DNA from: Rhizomys pruinosus | Taxonomy: Eukaryota; Chordata; Mammalia; Rodentia; Spalacidae | Assembly (NCBI GenBank): GCA_009823505.1 | Contig: VZQC01011941.1 | Location: 744,234 to 808,233, forward strand | DNA: 64,000 nucleotides | Direction of reading: 5' to 3' | Shown here: positions 41,583 to 51,125 of the stretch, in pieces | Layout of the letters: the number at the start of each line of letters is the position of its first letter | Numbering within the stretch: the stretch's first letter is position 1 | Position numbers and translations under genes: made by a program | Notes under the pieces: generated by a model | The model's input: the letters and a program-made list of their open reading frames with translations, nothing else | The model's database searches: none | Told to the model about the DNA's origin: nothing

Positions 41583-41645
41583 TAGTGCTGAGCAGGAAAT
41601 CCAGGGCCTCCCACAAACTAGGCAAGCACTGAGCTACACAGCCAG
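41583..41645 (-). mobile_element. ID-like SINE remnant
   Basis: 'GGAAATCCAGGGCCTCCCAC', 'AAACTAGGCAAGCACTGAGC', 'TACACAGCC', antisense. Confidence 0.55.
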
Positions 41646-41744
41646 TGTCAGTTCAGTGATGTTTCACAGATGTCTGCAGAAGTACAAACATCTGTGGCTA
41701 AAATGAATTGGTTGCACAAAGTCTATGAACACCTACCATTTCCA

Positions 41745-41887
41745 AGGCTAGGTGTTGTGTAATCCTAGCACTTGGAAGCCTGAGGCAAGAGGATCAAAAA
41801 TTCAAGGCCAGCCTGGGCTACTTATTGACACTTTGTCAGTGAATCAAAGCAAAACCCAGCATAGTTAACATTTCTGTTTACTCTTTT
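41745..41887 (+). mobile_element. Old B1-like element, copy 2 of a local duplication
   Basis: 'AGCACTTGGAAGCCTGAGGC' onward matches copy 1 at 115 of 121 positions without indels (41,767-41,887 against 40,677-40,797), including non-SINE sequence at the right end. Confidence 0.75.
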
Positions 41888-41894
41888 GGTTGGT

Positions 41895-42125
41895 TGAGAC
41901 AATACATTCCCATCATCCCTCAGTACTTCCTGGTGTCCCTTCCTAGTCAGCCAGTCCCTTCCTGTTCCCACATAAGCAATCTTTGATTTAATTTCTATCA
42001 CTCGTGATTAGTTTTGCATATTCCAGAACTTCCTGAAGTGTTCAACAATATGTAATCTTTTGTGTAGATCCATCCATGTTGTGTATTGCATGAGTAGTTT
42101 GGCATTTTGTTGTTGTTGTGGTTGT
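41895..42125 (-). mobile_element. L1 LINE fragment, ORF2 3' region (decayed)
   Basis: The plus strand reads 'GATCCATCCATGTTGTGTAT' and neighbouring phrases, the antisense of the 3' part of old L1 ORF2. Many substitutions; no open reading frame. Confidence 0.6.
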
Positions 42126-42127
42126 TA

Positions 42128-42391
42128 TTATTTGTGCTATGCATGGATGTGTCTGTGTGTTTTCCTCAACTTCTCTCTGCCTTATATATTGAGGCAGGGT
42201 CTTTCCCTTGAACCCAGAGATCTCCAATTCAGCTAGTTTACTTAGCCAAGGGGATCTCTTGTCCACCTCTGCCTCCTGTGTGCTGAGATTATAGGTTGGC
42301 CACCATTCCCATTTGACATGTATGTGGGTGCCGGGATCTGACCACTAGACCTCACCCTTGCATAGCAAGTGCTTTGCCCACTGAGCTGTGA
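42128..42391 (-). mobile_element. B4-type composite SINE inside L1
   Basis: 'TTGAGGCAGGGTCTTTCCCT', 'CACCTCTGCCTCCTGTGTGC', 'GTGGGTGCCGGGATCTGACC', 'GCAAGTGCTTTGCCCACTGA', antisense. It interrupts the L1. Confidence 0.7.
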
Positions 42392-42404
42392 CAATATGAA
42401 TTTC

Positions 42405-43095
42405 ATTTGCTCCACGTCCTTGTCAACACTTGATGTTAGCAGTCCCTCCTTCGAGCCACTCTGTGGCTCAAGTGCAATAGTAACTCTTTGCTGTTGTGAT
42501 TTTCAGTGTGATGACTAATGATGCTGAGGATGTTGGACATTATGTGCCTATATCTTCTTTGATGAAGTATCTATTTGAATGCTTGACCCAATTTTATTGA
42601 GTTGCTGGTTTTGTTATTACTGAGTTGTAATAGTCTTCATGTAATTCCTGATATAAGATCTTTGTCAGATCTATGTATTGCAGATATTTTCCCACATGCC
42701 GTGGCATGCCTGGTTGCTCTTCTAATGGAAACGTTTGAAGAGCAAAGCATCTATTGATGAGGTTTTGCCTGTATGGTTAGTGCTTCTCATGTCTTGTTTA
42801 AGAACTCTGTGCCTACTAACAAGGTCACAAAGATTTCCTGATAACTTTTCTAGATGTTTTCTAATCTTACTTTTTTTGGTGTTGAGATGTATGGTTGACT
42901 TTGAATTTGCTCTTGTTACTTGCTGGTAGGCTTGTACAAATCGCCATGTGTCTTTCTTCTGTACTACACCTGGGGCTGTCCTGACTCTTTGTTACCTTTG
43001 CCTTTTGTTCTTTTTTGTCTTTTGTGGTTTTAATTAAGTGTTTTATATGATTCCATCTTCTTTCTTAACATATCAATTATACTTCTTTTTAAATA
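42405..43095 (-). mobile_element. L1 LINE fragment, ORF2 region (decayed)
   Basis: The plus strand reads 'TTGCTCCACGTCCTTGTCAA', 'GATGACTAATGATGCTGAGG', 'AGATCTTTGTCAGATCTATG' and 'TGCAGATATTTTCCCACATG', the classic antisense of old mammalian L1 ORF2. The reading frame is destroyed. It continues the fragment left of the B4 element. Confidence 0.8.
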
Positions 43096-43106
43096 GTTGA
43101 TCTAGA

Positions 43107-43116
43107 GCTTTCTTTC

Positions 43117-43159
<43 letters not shown>

Positions 43160-43178
43160 TCTCTCCCTCTCTCTGTCT
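43107..43178. repeat. (CT)n microsatellite
   Basis: Interrupted CT runs with TTT breaks. Confidence 0.93.
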
Positions 43179-43254
43179 CAGGGGTCTCCATATGTTTCTA
43201 CTAGATCCTGGGCTTCTAACAGCAGGGACCACACCCAGGCCTATGTCAGTCATG

Positions 43255-43554
43255 CAATATACATTTGTAGCTATTCTAACTCCATTTTCAAATAATGTTA
43301 CATTGTGTCGGGTACTCTAAGTGTCTAGTAGTAACAAAGTATTTCTAACCTCCCCCTTACCTCTTCAGTGAGACCTTCATTTCATCAATGAACATAAACT
43401 ACGTTAATTGAATACATTGTTGCTATTATTCCAAGCAAATTGTCCTATCAATTATGAATAAGAAAGTTTCTTTTACTCTCTCTTATTCTTTCTCTGATAC
43501 TTTTTCTTTATGTAGCTCTGAGACTTTGACTTAATGTTCCTTTTCTCTATATAA

Positions 43555-43555
<1 letters not shown>
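43255..43555 (-). mobile_element. Old L1 fragment
   Basis: 'TCCATTTTCAAATAATGTTA', 'GAATACATTGTTGCTATTAT' and 'CAATTATGAATAAGAAAGTT' recur in old L1 copies; orientation follows the neighbouring pieces. Confidence 0.5.
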
Positions 43556-43559
<4 letters not shown>

Positions 43560-43597
<38 letters not shown>

Positions 43598-43850
43598 TAC
43601 ATGTGCATGCATGTGGAGGCCAGTGTGGGTTGTCAGGTGTCTTCCTCTATTATTTTCTACTTTGTCTTGAGACAAGGTCTTTCACTGAGCTAGAGCTTGA
43701 TGTGTTGGCAAGCCAGGCTAACCGTGTGTTTTCAGGATCCACCTGTCTTTACCCCCAGTGCAGGGTTACAGGCCCATGCAGCCATGGTTGGCTTCTTATG
43801 AGGGTGCTGGGGATTTGAACTGGGGTCTTCAGGCCATCTCCTCAGCCTCT
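43560..43850 (-). mobile_element. B4-type composite SINE with (GT)n tail
   Basis: GT17 at 43,560-43,594, then 'CTTGAGACAAGGTCTTTCAC', 'AGCCAGGCTAACCGTGTGTT', 'GGTGCTGGGGATTTGAACTG', 'CATCTCCTCAGCCTC', antisense. Confidence 0.75.
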
Positions 43851-43860
43851 AAACGACTAC

Positions 43861-43881
43861 TTTTTTTTTTTTTTTTTTTTN
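43861..43881. repeat. Poly(T) run ending in an undetermined base
   Basis: Twenty T followed by N at 43,881, then CT-rich DNA with a short local duplication (CTACTGAGTC at 43,898 and 43,921). The N marks a point of assembly uncertainty. Confidence 0.85.
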
Positions 43882-44171
43882 TCTCTCCTCTCTCTCCTAC
43901 TGAGTCCAATTATTCTCCCCTACTGAGTCAAATTAGTGTTGCCTATTGGAATATTGACTGATCTTGTTCATGTGATCCTATGCTAGCCTGGTGCAGATGC
44001 CCACAGAGGGCGATGGCTCTGCCATACCCATTAGACAGCACAACCAGCGTCTGCCGTTATTTTAAATTTATGATCTGATAATTCTGACATCCCTGTCGAC
44101 TCAAGTCTGATTCTGATGCCGTGTGTATATGCAAATGCAAGTACATGTTGCCTTTTTAAAAAATCTTGTGT

Positions 44172-44292
44172 TCCAGAGGATCTGGCACCCTCTTCTGGCT
44201 TCAGTGGGCTTTGCACAACATAGGTACACTTACAGAGAGGCAGGCAAAACACTCATACACATAAACTTTTAAAATAAAATAAATTAAAAAGC
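44172..44292 (+). mobile_element. B2 SINE, 3' part
   Basis: 'CCAGAGGATCTGGCACCCTC' to 'ACTCATACACATAAACTTTT' and AAATAAAATAAA; the head is missing. Confidence 0.8.
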
Positions 44293-44302
44293 CCCCCCCC
44301 CA

Positions 44303-44461
44303 CTGGGTGTGGTGGCGCACGCCTTTAATCCCAGCACAAGGGAGGCAGAGGCAGGCAGATCTCTGTGAGTTCAAGGCCAGCCTGGTCTACAGAGTGAGTT
44401 CCAGGACATCTGAGGCTACAGGGAGACCCTGTCTCAAAAAGACCAAAAAAAAAAAAAAAAA
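44303..44461 (+). mobile_element. B1 SINE
   Basis: 'CTGGGTGTGGTGGCGCACGC' to 'CTCAAAAAGACC' and poly(A). It sits in the tail of the preceding B2, after a C run. Confidence 0.95.
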
Positions 44462-44479
44462 TTTCTCCCTAACTGTCTT

Positions 44480-44692
44480 GTGAGCCAGTGAGATGGGTCA
44501 GAGTATAAAGGCTCTTGCCACCAAGCCTGGTGATCCGAGTTCAATCCCTGGGATCCATGTGGTAGAAGGAAAGAACTAACTTCCACAAGTTGTCCTCTAA
44601 TCTCCACATGTACACCACAGCATACATGCACATATGTGTGTGTGCACATACACATGCACACACATACAAAGTGTAACTTAAAAAATTTTTTT
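44480..44692 (+). mobile_element. B3-type SINE
   Basis: 'GTGAGCCAGTGAGATGGGTC', 'TTGCCACCAAGCCTGGTGAT', 'CAAGTTGTCCTCTAATCTCC' and a CA-rich tail. Confidence 0.85.
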
Positions 44693-44700
44693 TTAATGTT

Positions 44701-44892
44701 GGACTAGAGAGATGGCTCAGCAATTAGGAGTGCTTGGTGCTCTTGAAAAGAACCCAAGTTCGGTTCCTAGCACCCACAAACACATCAACTCCAGTGGATC
44801 TGATGCCCTCTTCTGGCCACTGAGGACCCCCGCATGCACATGGTGCACATATACTTCTGCAGACTCACACACATGCACATATTAAAAAACCT
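44701..44892 (+). mobile_element. B2 SINE
   Basis: 'GGACTAGAGAGATGGCTCAG', 'ACCCAAGTTCGGTTCCTAGC', 'GATGCCCTCTTCTGGCCACT'. About 20 bases of the middle are missing (CACAAACACATCAACTCC). Confidence 0.9.
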
Positions 44893-44914
44893 TTCTTTTA
44901 GTTGTTTTGACTTA

Positions 44915-45099
44915 TGTATTTATATTTTATAAGTGTTTTGCCTGCATGTATGTGGATGTACCATATGTGTACAATGCATGCAGAGGCCAATTATAATGGG
45001 AAACTTAATCAGCATGTGATGTGGGTGCTGGGAACTGAACCTTGGTCTTATGTAAAACCAGACAGTGCTCTGAACCACAGAGCCATCTCTCTAGGCCCC
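44915..45099 (-). mobile_element. B2-family SINE
   Basis: 'ATTTTATAAGTGTTTTGCCT', 'GTGGGTGCTGGGAACTGAAC', 'GAGCCATCTCTCTAGGCCCC', antisense. Confidence 0.88.
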
Positions 45100-45369
45100 C
45101 ACCAAATAAATCTTTAAAAAATTCAAATGCCGGGTAATGTTCTTTTGTTGAAAGCTGGACTGGATTAAGTGGGTAAAGGAACACAGTTCTTGTTTCTGCC
45201 CAGGTTTCTCCTAAGGGGAATTTGCTCTGGTGAACTGAGACTCTCTGTATATCTCTGCTCATCTCTCTAACTTTGAGGGCGACACATTGTGTATGACTTT
45301 AATTCTCTAATGGTCCCGAGAAGAGTTGTTGACTTCCAGTTTGTCAAGCCTTTCTTTTCTTTAATTTCC

Positions 45370-45452
45370 TTTCCCCTCCCTCCCTCCCTCCCTCCCTCCC
45401 TCCCTTCCTTCTTTCCTTCCTTCTCTCCCTCTTCCTTCCTCTCTTCCTTCCT
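45370..45452. repeat. (CCCT)n/(CCTT)n tract at a B1 tail
   Basis: About eight CCCT units then CCTT-rich DNA, directly next to the poly(T) side of a minus-strand B1. Confidence 0.93.
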
Positions 45453-45560
45453 GGCTTGGAACTTGTTGTATAGACCAGGCTAACTTCAGTCTCACAGAGA
45501 TTCACTTGGATCTGCCTCTCACTGCTGGGATGACTAAAGGTGTGCGCCACCACACCTGGC
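45453..45560 (-). mobile_element. B1 SINE, partly lost at its 3' end
   Basis: 'CTTGTTGTATAGACCAGGCT', 'GATCTGCCTCTCACTGCTGG', 'GCGCCACCACACCTGGC', antisense. The poly(A)-proximal part has merged into the pyrimidine repeat. Confidence 0.8.
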
Positions 45561-45659
45561 TTCTTCTTTTTCATTTTTAACTACAAAGATGGGTGTGACA
45601 CCTTTCAAACACCTGTGCTAGAATGAAAACTGTACATCTCATATTTGTCTCTTTTGCTT

Positions 45660-45879
45660 TTAAAAAATATTTTATTTATTATTTTTATTTTGTGTGTATA
45701 AGTACATTGCTTACATGTATGTAAGTGCAGCCATGTGGCAATGCCCTCAGAGGTCAGAAGAGACTGTCACTGGAACTGGAGTTCCTGACTGTTAGCTGCC
45801 ATGAAGGTGCTGGGAATTGAACCCAGGTCTTTTGCAAGAGCAACCAGTGCTCTTAACAGGTGAGCCATCTCCAGCCCTG
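45660..45879 (-). mobile_element. B2-family SINE
   Basis: 'TTTTGTGTGTATAAGTACAT', 'CACTGGAACTGGAGTTCCTG', 'GAATTGAACCCAGGTCTTTT', 'GAGCCATCTCCAGCCC', antisense. Confidence 0.9.
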
Positions 45880-45946
45880 TTCCCTTTCTTCCTTTTCTTT
45901 TTCTTTTAAATGTAATTGTTTACTTGATGAATAACTATGTCACTTT

Positions 45947-46173
45947 TTAAAAAAAAATTTAAATTTATTTTCGTATGTGTATGAATGTACTGTCTGCATG
46001 CAGGTTTGTGCACCCATGTCGTGCAATGCGGCGGAGTCAGAAGAGGGTGTCGGATTCCCCTGGAACTGGAGTTACAGACGGTTCTCAGCCGCCATGTGGG
46101 TGCTGGGGATCGAACCCGGGTCCTCTGCAAGAACAGTCAGTGCTCTTAACCGCTAGGCCATCTCTCCAGCCCC
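45947..46173 (-). mobile_element. B2-family SINE with perfect 13-bp TSD
   Basis: Antisense long form retaining CpGs (GTCGTGCAATGCGGCGGAGT, GATCGAACCCGGGTCC), hence young. Flanks ACTATGTCACTTT at 45,934-45,946 and 46,174-46,186. Confidence 0.96.
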
Positions 46174-46269
46174 ACTATGTCACTTTCGTTAAAAACAATT
46201 GTATAAGTATGGGTGTGCCCATTTGGGGACTTCTAACTTGTTGGTTCATAGATATTTTCTTTTCTTTCT

Positions 46270-46405
46270 TTATTTTTTTTTCTTTTTGAGACGGGGTCTT
46301 CCTGTAGCCCCAGATTTCCTGGAACTCACCAGGTAGAACAGGGTGGCCTTGAACTCACAGAGATCCACCTGTCTCTGCCTCCTGAGTGTGCTGCCACTTC
46401 CGGCC
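46270..46405 (-). mobile_element. B1 SINE with internal deletion
   Basis: 'TTTTTGAGACGGGGTCTTCC', 'GAACTCACAGAGATCCACCT', then CCTGAGTGTGCTGCCACTTC. The usual CTGGGATTAAAGG is missing. Confidence 0.88.
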
Positions 46406-46636
46406 ATAGATACCTTCTTACACCAATACTACATACTACTGGTTACTGTTACTATAAAGTAAGTTTCAGCACCAAGTAGCATAATTTCTCCAGATTAGTT
46501 CTTTCTTAATTGTTGTTTAAATGTTCTAAGACATCTTTTCATTCTCATATAAATTTTTAAATCAACTTGTCCCCACCACTTACTCTCCTGCTTAATTTCT
46601 AACAGTCTCAAGTAGGGTAAGCCTTTCTTTCTAACA

Positions 46637-46808
46637 GTCTTCAGTGTGGCCTGGAACCAACTATGTAGCCCAGGCTGGTGTTGAACGTACTCTGACCATC
46701 TGATCCTCTGGCTCTGTCTCCTGAGTGCTGAGATTACCATGCCAGGCATGTATGTTACTGGAATCAAACCCCAGGCCTCACAGATACTACACCAGCACTT
46801 GACTCCTA
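46637..46808 (-). mobile_element. ID-B1 composite SINE
   Basis: On the minus strand an ID-like head (GAGGCCTGGGGTTTGATTCC) is followed by a B1-like body (GAGATTACC..., GTAGCCCAGGCTGGTGTTGA seen on plus). ID-head plus B1-body is a known rodent composite. Confidence 0.65.
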
Positions 46809-46844
46809 CCCCCAACTTGTCAATTTCTGTTTTTAAAAATTGCT

Positions 46845-47560
46845 AGGATTTTTCATCATTGCTTTGTAGGGTTTTTTTTTTTTTGTTTGTTTGTTTTTTT
46901 TTACTTTATTCATCTGATTTTAGTGGTGGGGTAATGCTGATATTGTGATCAAGTTAACGAAATCTCTGCCCTGTTCTGTGGGCTAAGAGAGTTTGTGTTT
47001 GGTTGAGATTTGTTACTTGAAAGTTTGCTATGATTCACTCTGCAGCTGTGAGGGTGAGGTCATGAAGTCTCCTTGTGGGTAGGTTTTATTAATTCAATTT
47101 TTGTAAGATATGTAAAATTACACTCTTTTTAAAAGTTATAGTTGGAATAGGGGTTGTTTGTTTGTTTTCGAATAGTTACGTTCCTCCTTATGCCAAGGTT
47201 TTCTTCATTTTGCGTCCTTGGAGGAATGCATGTATTTTATTTCAGGTGACAAAACAACTATCTTGACATTGTTCACAGTGCTCCTTTATGGTCCCTTTGG
47301 CACCTGTAGCATCTGTGGTGAGAAGCCCCCTTTCAATCCCGATATTGGTAATTTGTGTTTATTTCTTTTGCCTGGGTCAATCCCACTAGAAGGTCATTGA
47401 TTTTTTTCCCCCTCGATCTTTTCAAAGGCCTAGGCTATCAGTTTCATTGAGTGTCTCTAGTGTGTGACCACATCCTAGTTCACTGGCTCTGCTCTTCATC
47501 TTGTCTCTCCTTCTACCGCCTTCGTTTCTAAAGTGGCTTTCTTTGATTCAAGTGTTTTTT
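46845..47560 (-). mobile_element. L1 LINE fragment, ORF2 region (decayed)
   Basis: The plus strand reads 'GTGGGGTAATGCTGATATTG', 'GAAGCCCCCTTTCAATCCCG', 'ATTGGTAATTTGTGTTTATT' and 'CTCGATCTTTTCAAAGGCCT', antisense of old L1 ORF2 further towards its 5' end. Order relative to 42,405-43,095 fits one broken minus-strand L1. Confidence 0.7.
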
Positions 47561-48000
47561 TGTTGTTGTTGTTGTTTTTTTTTTTTTATGAATCAGAGAG
47601 TTGGGCATGGCTAAGACCACCCCCAATTTCAATGATTTGTCAGGATTCAGCGTATATCACCTTTATTGCCAAGACTAATAGTCAAATATTGCAAAATAGT
47701 CAAAACAGAATTACAAAGGGAAAGGGAGCCCAGGGTGAAATTGGGAAAAATAATCACACACAGCACCTGAAGGTGTACTCAGGGCAGGGCCACACAGGGT
47801 GTGTTTTAGCCCCAGCTGTGCACTGTGATGACGCATGTGAAAAGCTGTCCCTCATGGAGGGTCACTGGAAAATCCAAGCTGGAAGTTTTCACTGGGATTT
47901 TAGCACACAGGGACCTTCTGCATGACATACACCAGTGTTCTCAACTCTTGGGAGGAAGGCAGTGCACAAACAGTATCCCTTACAAGAGTAATTTAGATAC
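47553..48000 (-). other. Unassigned, possibly retroposed block
   Basis: It begins with a poly(T)-rich run (GTTGTTGTTGTTG then T) as at the tail of a minus-strand retroposon. The body (GATTTGTCAGGATTCAGCGT ... CCACACAGGGTGTGTTTTAG) looks like interspersed repeat but I cannot name the family. Confidence 0.3.
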
Positions 48001-48001
48001 A

Positions 48002-48003
<2 letters not shown>

Positions 48004-48071
<68 letters not shown>

Positions 48072-48093
48072 AGAGAAGATAGAGAGAGAGAGA
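48004..48093. repeat. (AG)n microsatellite
   Basis: About 31 pure AG units, then imperfect AG with GAAGAGAAG interruptions. Confidence 0.96.
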
Positions 48094-48152
48094 AACATTA
48101 CTGAGACCCAAGATGCCAAATGCCAGCAGCTGACTTTCTGTGACTACCACTT

Positions 48153-48292
48153 CTTTTTTTTTGTCTTTTCCAGACAGGGTCTCCCTGTAGCCCCAGCTGT
48201 TCTGGAACTCACTCTGTAGTAAGGCTGGCCTTGAACTCACAAAGATCCGCCTGCCTCTGCCTCCCGAGTGCTGGGATTAAAGGCGTGCACCA
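48153..48292 (-). mobile_element. B1 SINE
   Basis: 'CAGACAGGGTCTCCCTGTAG' to 'ATTAAAGGCGTGCACCACCA', antisense. ACCACTTCT flanks both sides as a short duplication. Confidence 0.93.
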
Positions 48293-48363
48293 CCACCACT
48301 TCTATGCCTGTTGTGCTGACTCTTTTCTGTCAGGTGTTTTCATTTTGTCTAATATAAGGATTT

Positions 48364-48535
48364 AAGGGCTGGAAGATGACTCAGCAGATAAAGAGGTTTG
48401 CCACTAGCCAGATGACCTGAAGTCAATTCCCAGGACCATCCAGAGAAAGGAGGAGTTCCTTGGTTGTCCTCTGATCTCTACATGTACTGTCTGCTATGCA
48501 TACACATAAGTAAATAAATAAATCCATGTAAAAAT
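48364..48535 (+). mobile_element. B3-type SINE
   Basis: 'GGGCTGGAAGATGACTCAGC', 'CCAGATGACCTGAAGTCAAT', 'CTTGGTTGTCCTCTGATCTC' and a TAAATAAATAAAT tail. Confidence 0.8.
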
Positions 48536-48536
48536 T

Positions 48537-48700
48537 GTTTTTTTGTTTGTTTGTTCATTTGTTTGTGACAGGATCTCCCTGTAGCCCCAGCTGGCCTAGA
48601 ACTTGCTTTTTAGACAAGGCTGGCTTTGATCTCACAGAGAGCTATATAAGCCTCTGCTTCCTGAGTGCTGGAATTAAAGGTATGCACTACCACACCTGGC
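48537..48700 (-). mobile_element. B1 SINE
   Basis: 'GTGACAGGATCTCCCTGTAG' to 'GCACTACCACACCTGGC', antisense, with a TTTG-rich tail. Confidence 0.9.
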
Positions 48701-48777
48701 TTATAATTTTTTTAAGGTTGTAAAGCTTCACATTTCTCACCAGCCATTGTTTTCATTCAGTTCAACAATATTTTCTA

Positions 48778-48918
48778 GCCAGGTGTGGTGGTGCATACCT
48801 TTGATCCCAGCATTTGAGAGGCAGAGGCAGGTGGATCTCTCTGAGTTCAACCCCAGCCTGGTCTACATAGTGTGTTCCAGGCTAGCTGGGCTACAGGAAG
48901 ACTTTGCCTCAAAAAGAC
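48778..48918 (+). mobile_element. B1 SINE
   Basis: 'GCCAGGTGTGGTGGTGCATA' to 'CTTTGCCTCAAAAAGAC'. Confidence 0.9.
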
Positions 48919-49026
48919 ATGTATACATTCTAATATCTTCTATGATTTCTACTTCTCTATCCTCAAATTGATAGGTTTTTTTTTGTGCTGTTATATTATT
49001 ATCTGATTTTAATTTCTTCCTGTGAA

Positions 49027-49147
49027 GCTGGACATGGTAGTACATGCCATAATAATTACAAAGCTTGGGAGACTGAGGCGGGAGGATTATTGTTAGTGTA
49101 AAGCTGGCCTCAGCTATAATGTAATGTGAAATCTTATCTGAAAAAGA
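49027..49147 (+). mobile_element. Old B1/proto-B1 SINE
   Basis: 'GCTGGACATGGTAGTACATG', 'GGGAGACTGAGGCGGGAGGA', 'AGCTGGCCTCAGCTATAATG' and a GAAAAAG tail. It lacks the 29-bp internal duplication of modern B1. Confidence 0.7.
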
Positions 49148-49177
49148 AATTCCCCAAACAAGTATCCCTCCCCATGA

Positions 49178-49178
<1 letters not shown>

Positions 49179-49206
<28 letters not shown>
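49179..49206. repeat. (AAT)n microsatellite
   Basis: Nine AAT units. Confidence 0.93.
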
Positions 49207-49208
<2 letters not shown>

Positions 49209-49239
49209 TGTTCCTGTGAAATTCCACTTTATGTATTAT

Positions 49240-49507
49240 TCTGGTATGGAGCTTTTATTTGTTTCTTTATACTGTGTGTGGTCAGCTTCATGTTTTCCTT
49301 GAAAGCCTATGAATACTTTTATTATAGCTATTTTACTGTGTTTGTTTTATAATTCTGCAGTGTCTTTCCTCTAGATCTGTTTCTATTTCATTATACTTCC
49401 TCCAGTTTCAAGTTTCTTCAACCTGCTTTCGTGCCTGTCTGGTAATTTTCATGTGGGTGCTGGACATTATGCTACTACTACATTACTAAGTGGCTGGGTT
49501 TTGCTTT
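49240..49507 (-). mobile_element. Possible old L1 fragment
   Basis: 'GTGCCTGTCTGGTAATTTTC', 'GGGTGCTGGACATTATGCTA' and 'AGTGGCTGGGTTTTGC' resemble an untranslated part of old L1. Confidence 0.45.
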
Positions 49508-49520
49508 GAAAGGCAGTTGG

Positions 49521-49662
49521 GCTGGGCGTGGTGGCACATGCCTTTAATCCTAGCACTTGGGAGCAGAGGCAGGTGGATCTTTGTGAATTCAAGGCCAGCC
49601 TGGTCTACAGAGTGAGTTCCAGGACAGCTGGGGCTACAGGGAGACCCTGTCTCAAAAAAGAC

Positions 49663-49695
<33 letters not shown>
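49521..49695 (+). mobile_element. B1 SINE with perfect 13-bp TSD and long poly(A)
   Basis: 'GCTGGGCGTGGTGGCACATG' to poly(A) of about 31. Flanks GAAAGGCAGTTGG at 49,508-49,520 and 49,696-49,708. The long uninterrupted tail and exact duplication make this the youngest-looking SINE in the window. Confidence 0.97.
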
Positions 49696-49697
<2 letters not shown>

Positions 49698-49709
49698 AAG
49701 GCAGTTGGT

Positions 49710-50190
49710 TTATGATTGGATTAGGTTGCTCCTTTGAAGGCTAATTCTTTGACTTTGTTAAACTGACCAATGAAACCCCTCTGCCCTCAGGGAAGAAACT
49801 CAAAGTCCTCTAGTGTTGTCTGAGTTTGTGTAGCTATCTAGCTCTGGCGCTATCATCTCTGAGAACTGGTTTCGGTCGGGTTTTAGTTAGTCTCAGCCTA
49901 GGCAGGCATGCCCATCTTACCTCTACATGCATGAAAACTCCTCTGCAGTGTTCTGGAGCTCTTTCTGAGCCTGGCTCCCTTCTCTCTGCCTCCTGTACCA
50001 TATGAACTCCCTCAGCCCCCCCCATCTTCAGATCTCTGTTACATCAGCTCCAGATTGGTGGGCTCCATATAGATCTCTTCTTCGTTTAGTGGCCTGACAT
50101 GAGGCTCTGGTTAGAAAATTGAGATAACTGCAGAGCTTACTTTATCGGCTTTCCTTCTCTCAGTAACAACTGACTTGGAGTTTCTATGTT
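49710..50190. other. Unique sequence, no gene seen
   Basis: No exon or named repeat recognised. Confidence 0.5.
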
Positions 50191-50193
50191 GGT

Positions 50194-50415
50194 TCTTTTT
50201 TTTTTTTTTTTTTTTTTTTTTAATGGTGGTAGGACCAGTCTCATCCCCAGTGGCTCTGGCATGGGCAGAAGCGCTGTCACTGACCTAATGGTTTTCACTT
50301 CCAGTCCCATATATGTTGTGAATAGTGGTTCAGTAGGAAGAGGTGTAGACAAGGGCATCTGAGAAGGTTGAGGGGAGGTTAGTGCTGTCACATCCCAGGA
50401 TCGTGAGTTGATGTA
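50194..50415 (-). other. Poly(T)-headed block, candidate retrocopy
   Basis: About 28 T at 50,194-50,221 act as a poly(A) tail on the minus strand for a block reading ...GACTGGTCCTACCACCATTAAA. A short open frame (about 93 codons) covers it, but the protein is not recognised and no flanking duplication was found. Confidence 0.3.
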
Positions 50416-50544
50416 CAATGGGGTGGGGGGGGGTAAGAAACCAGCCAGGGCAGATAGGTAGGGGTGAACTTACAAAAGACCTTGGATGTTGTATGTTTTC
50501 TCAGGGGTCTTGGGGAGACCATGGCAATTATTCTATCAACCCTA

Positions 50545-50775
50545 ATGACAACAGTTAATTTCATATAGCAGGCACTATTCTAAGTTCTGTTAATAAACTA
50601 TCTCAGTTACTGCTCCACCCTACAAGTTACTAGCAATTACACTTTGGAGGTATATTAACTAATTGTCTCATTTAATTCTCACAATTCCATAATGTGTTAG
50701 AGACTATAATTATGTCCATTTTACTGATCAGGAAACTGAGGCATAGAGAAAGCAAATGGTATAGTCAGAGGAGAG
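50545..50775 (-). mobile_element. MIR SINE
   Basis: 'AGCAGGCACTATTCTAAGTT', 'CATTTAATTCTCACAATTCC', 'CATTTTACTGATCAGGAAAC' and 'TGAGGCATAGAGAAAGCAAA', antisense. Two overlapping MIR pieces are possible. Confidence 0.85.
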
Positions 50776-50779
50776 GTGG

Positions 50780-51095
50780 CCGTTTCTTTTCTTTCCAAAC
50801 ACTTTGTTAGCATTATTATAGGAAGACTCTGGTTATACTTAGCACATAGGCCACAGTGCCTGGGGGTCTGGCATTGCCTGACAGTCAAGTTAGGTCTAGT
50901 ATGGCATGTATGTACTGCTTCATGTTCTTTGAGACTATTCCTGTCCAAAGGTGGCCTATAACCCCTTGTCCTTCAGTGTGGGCTTGCTTCAGCCCTGGCT
51001 CCCTTTGGACCAACAAATGGACAGCGTCAGAAGGGACACTGGATGATTTCTAAGGCTGTTTTTTTTTCTTTTAAAAACTCGTGCTGTAAAAAAAA
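50780..51095. other. Unique sequence, no gene seen
   Basis: Includes a T run (51,058-51,067). Nothing else. Confidence 0.5.
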
Positions 51096-51098
51096 TTG

Positions 51099-51125
51099 TT
51101 GTGCTGTGCTGTGCTGTGCTGTGTT
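51099..51125. repeat. (TGTGC)n pentamer repeat
   Basis: Four GTGCT units in a row, next to the GT-rich tail of a B4-type SINE. Confidence 0.85.
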
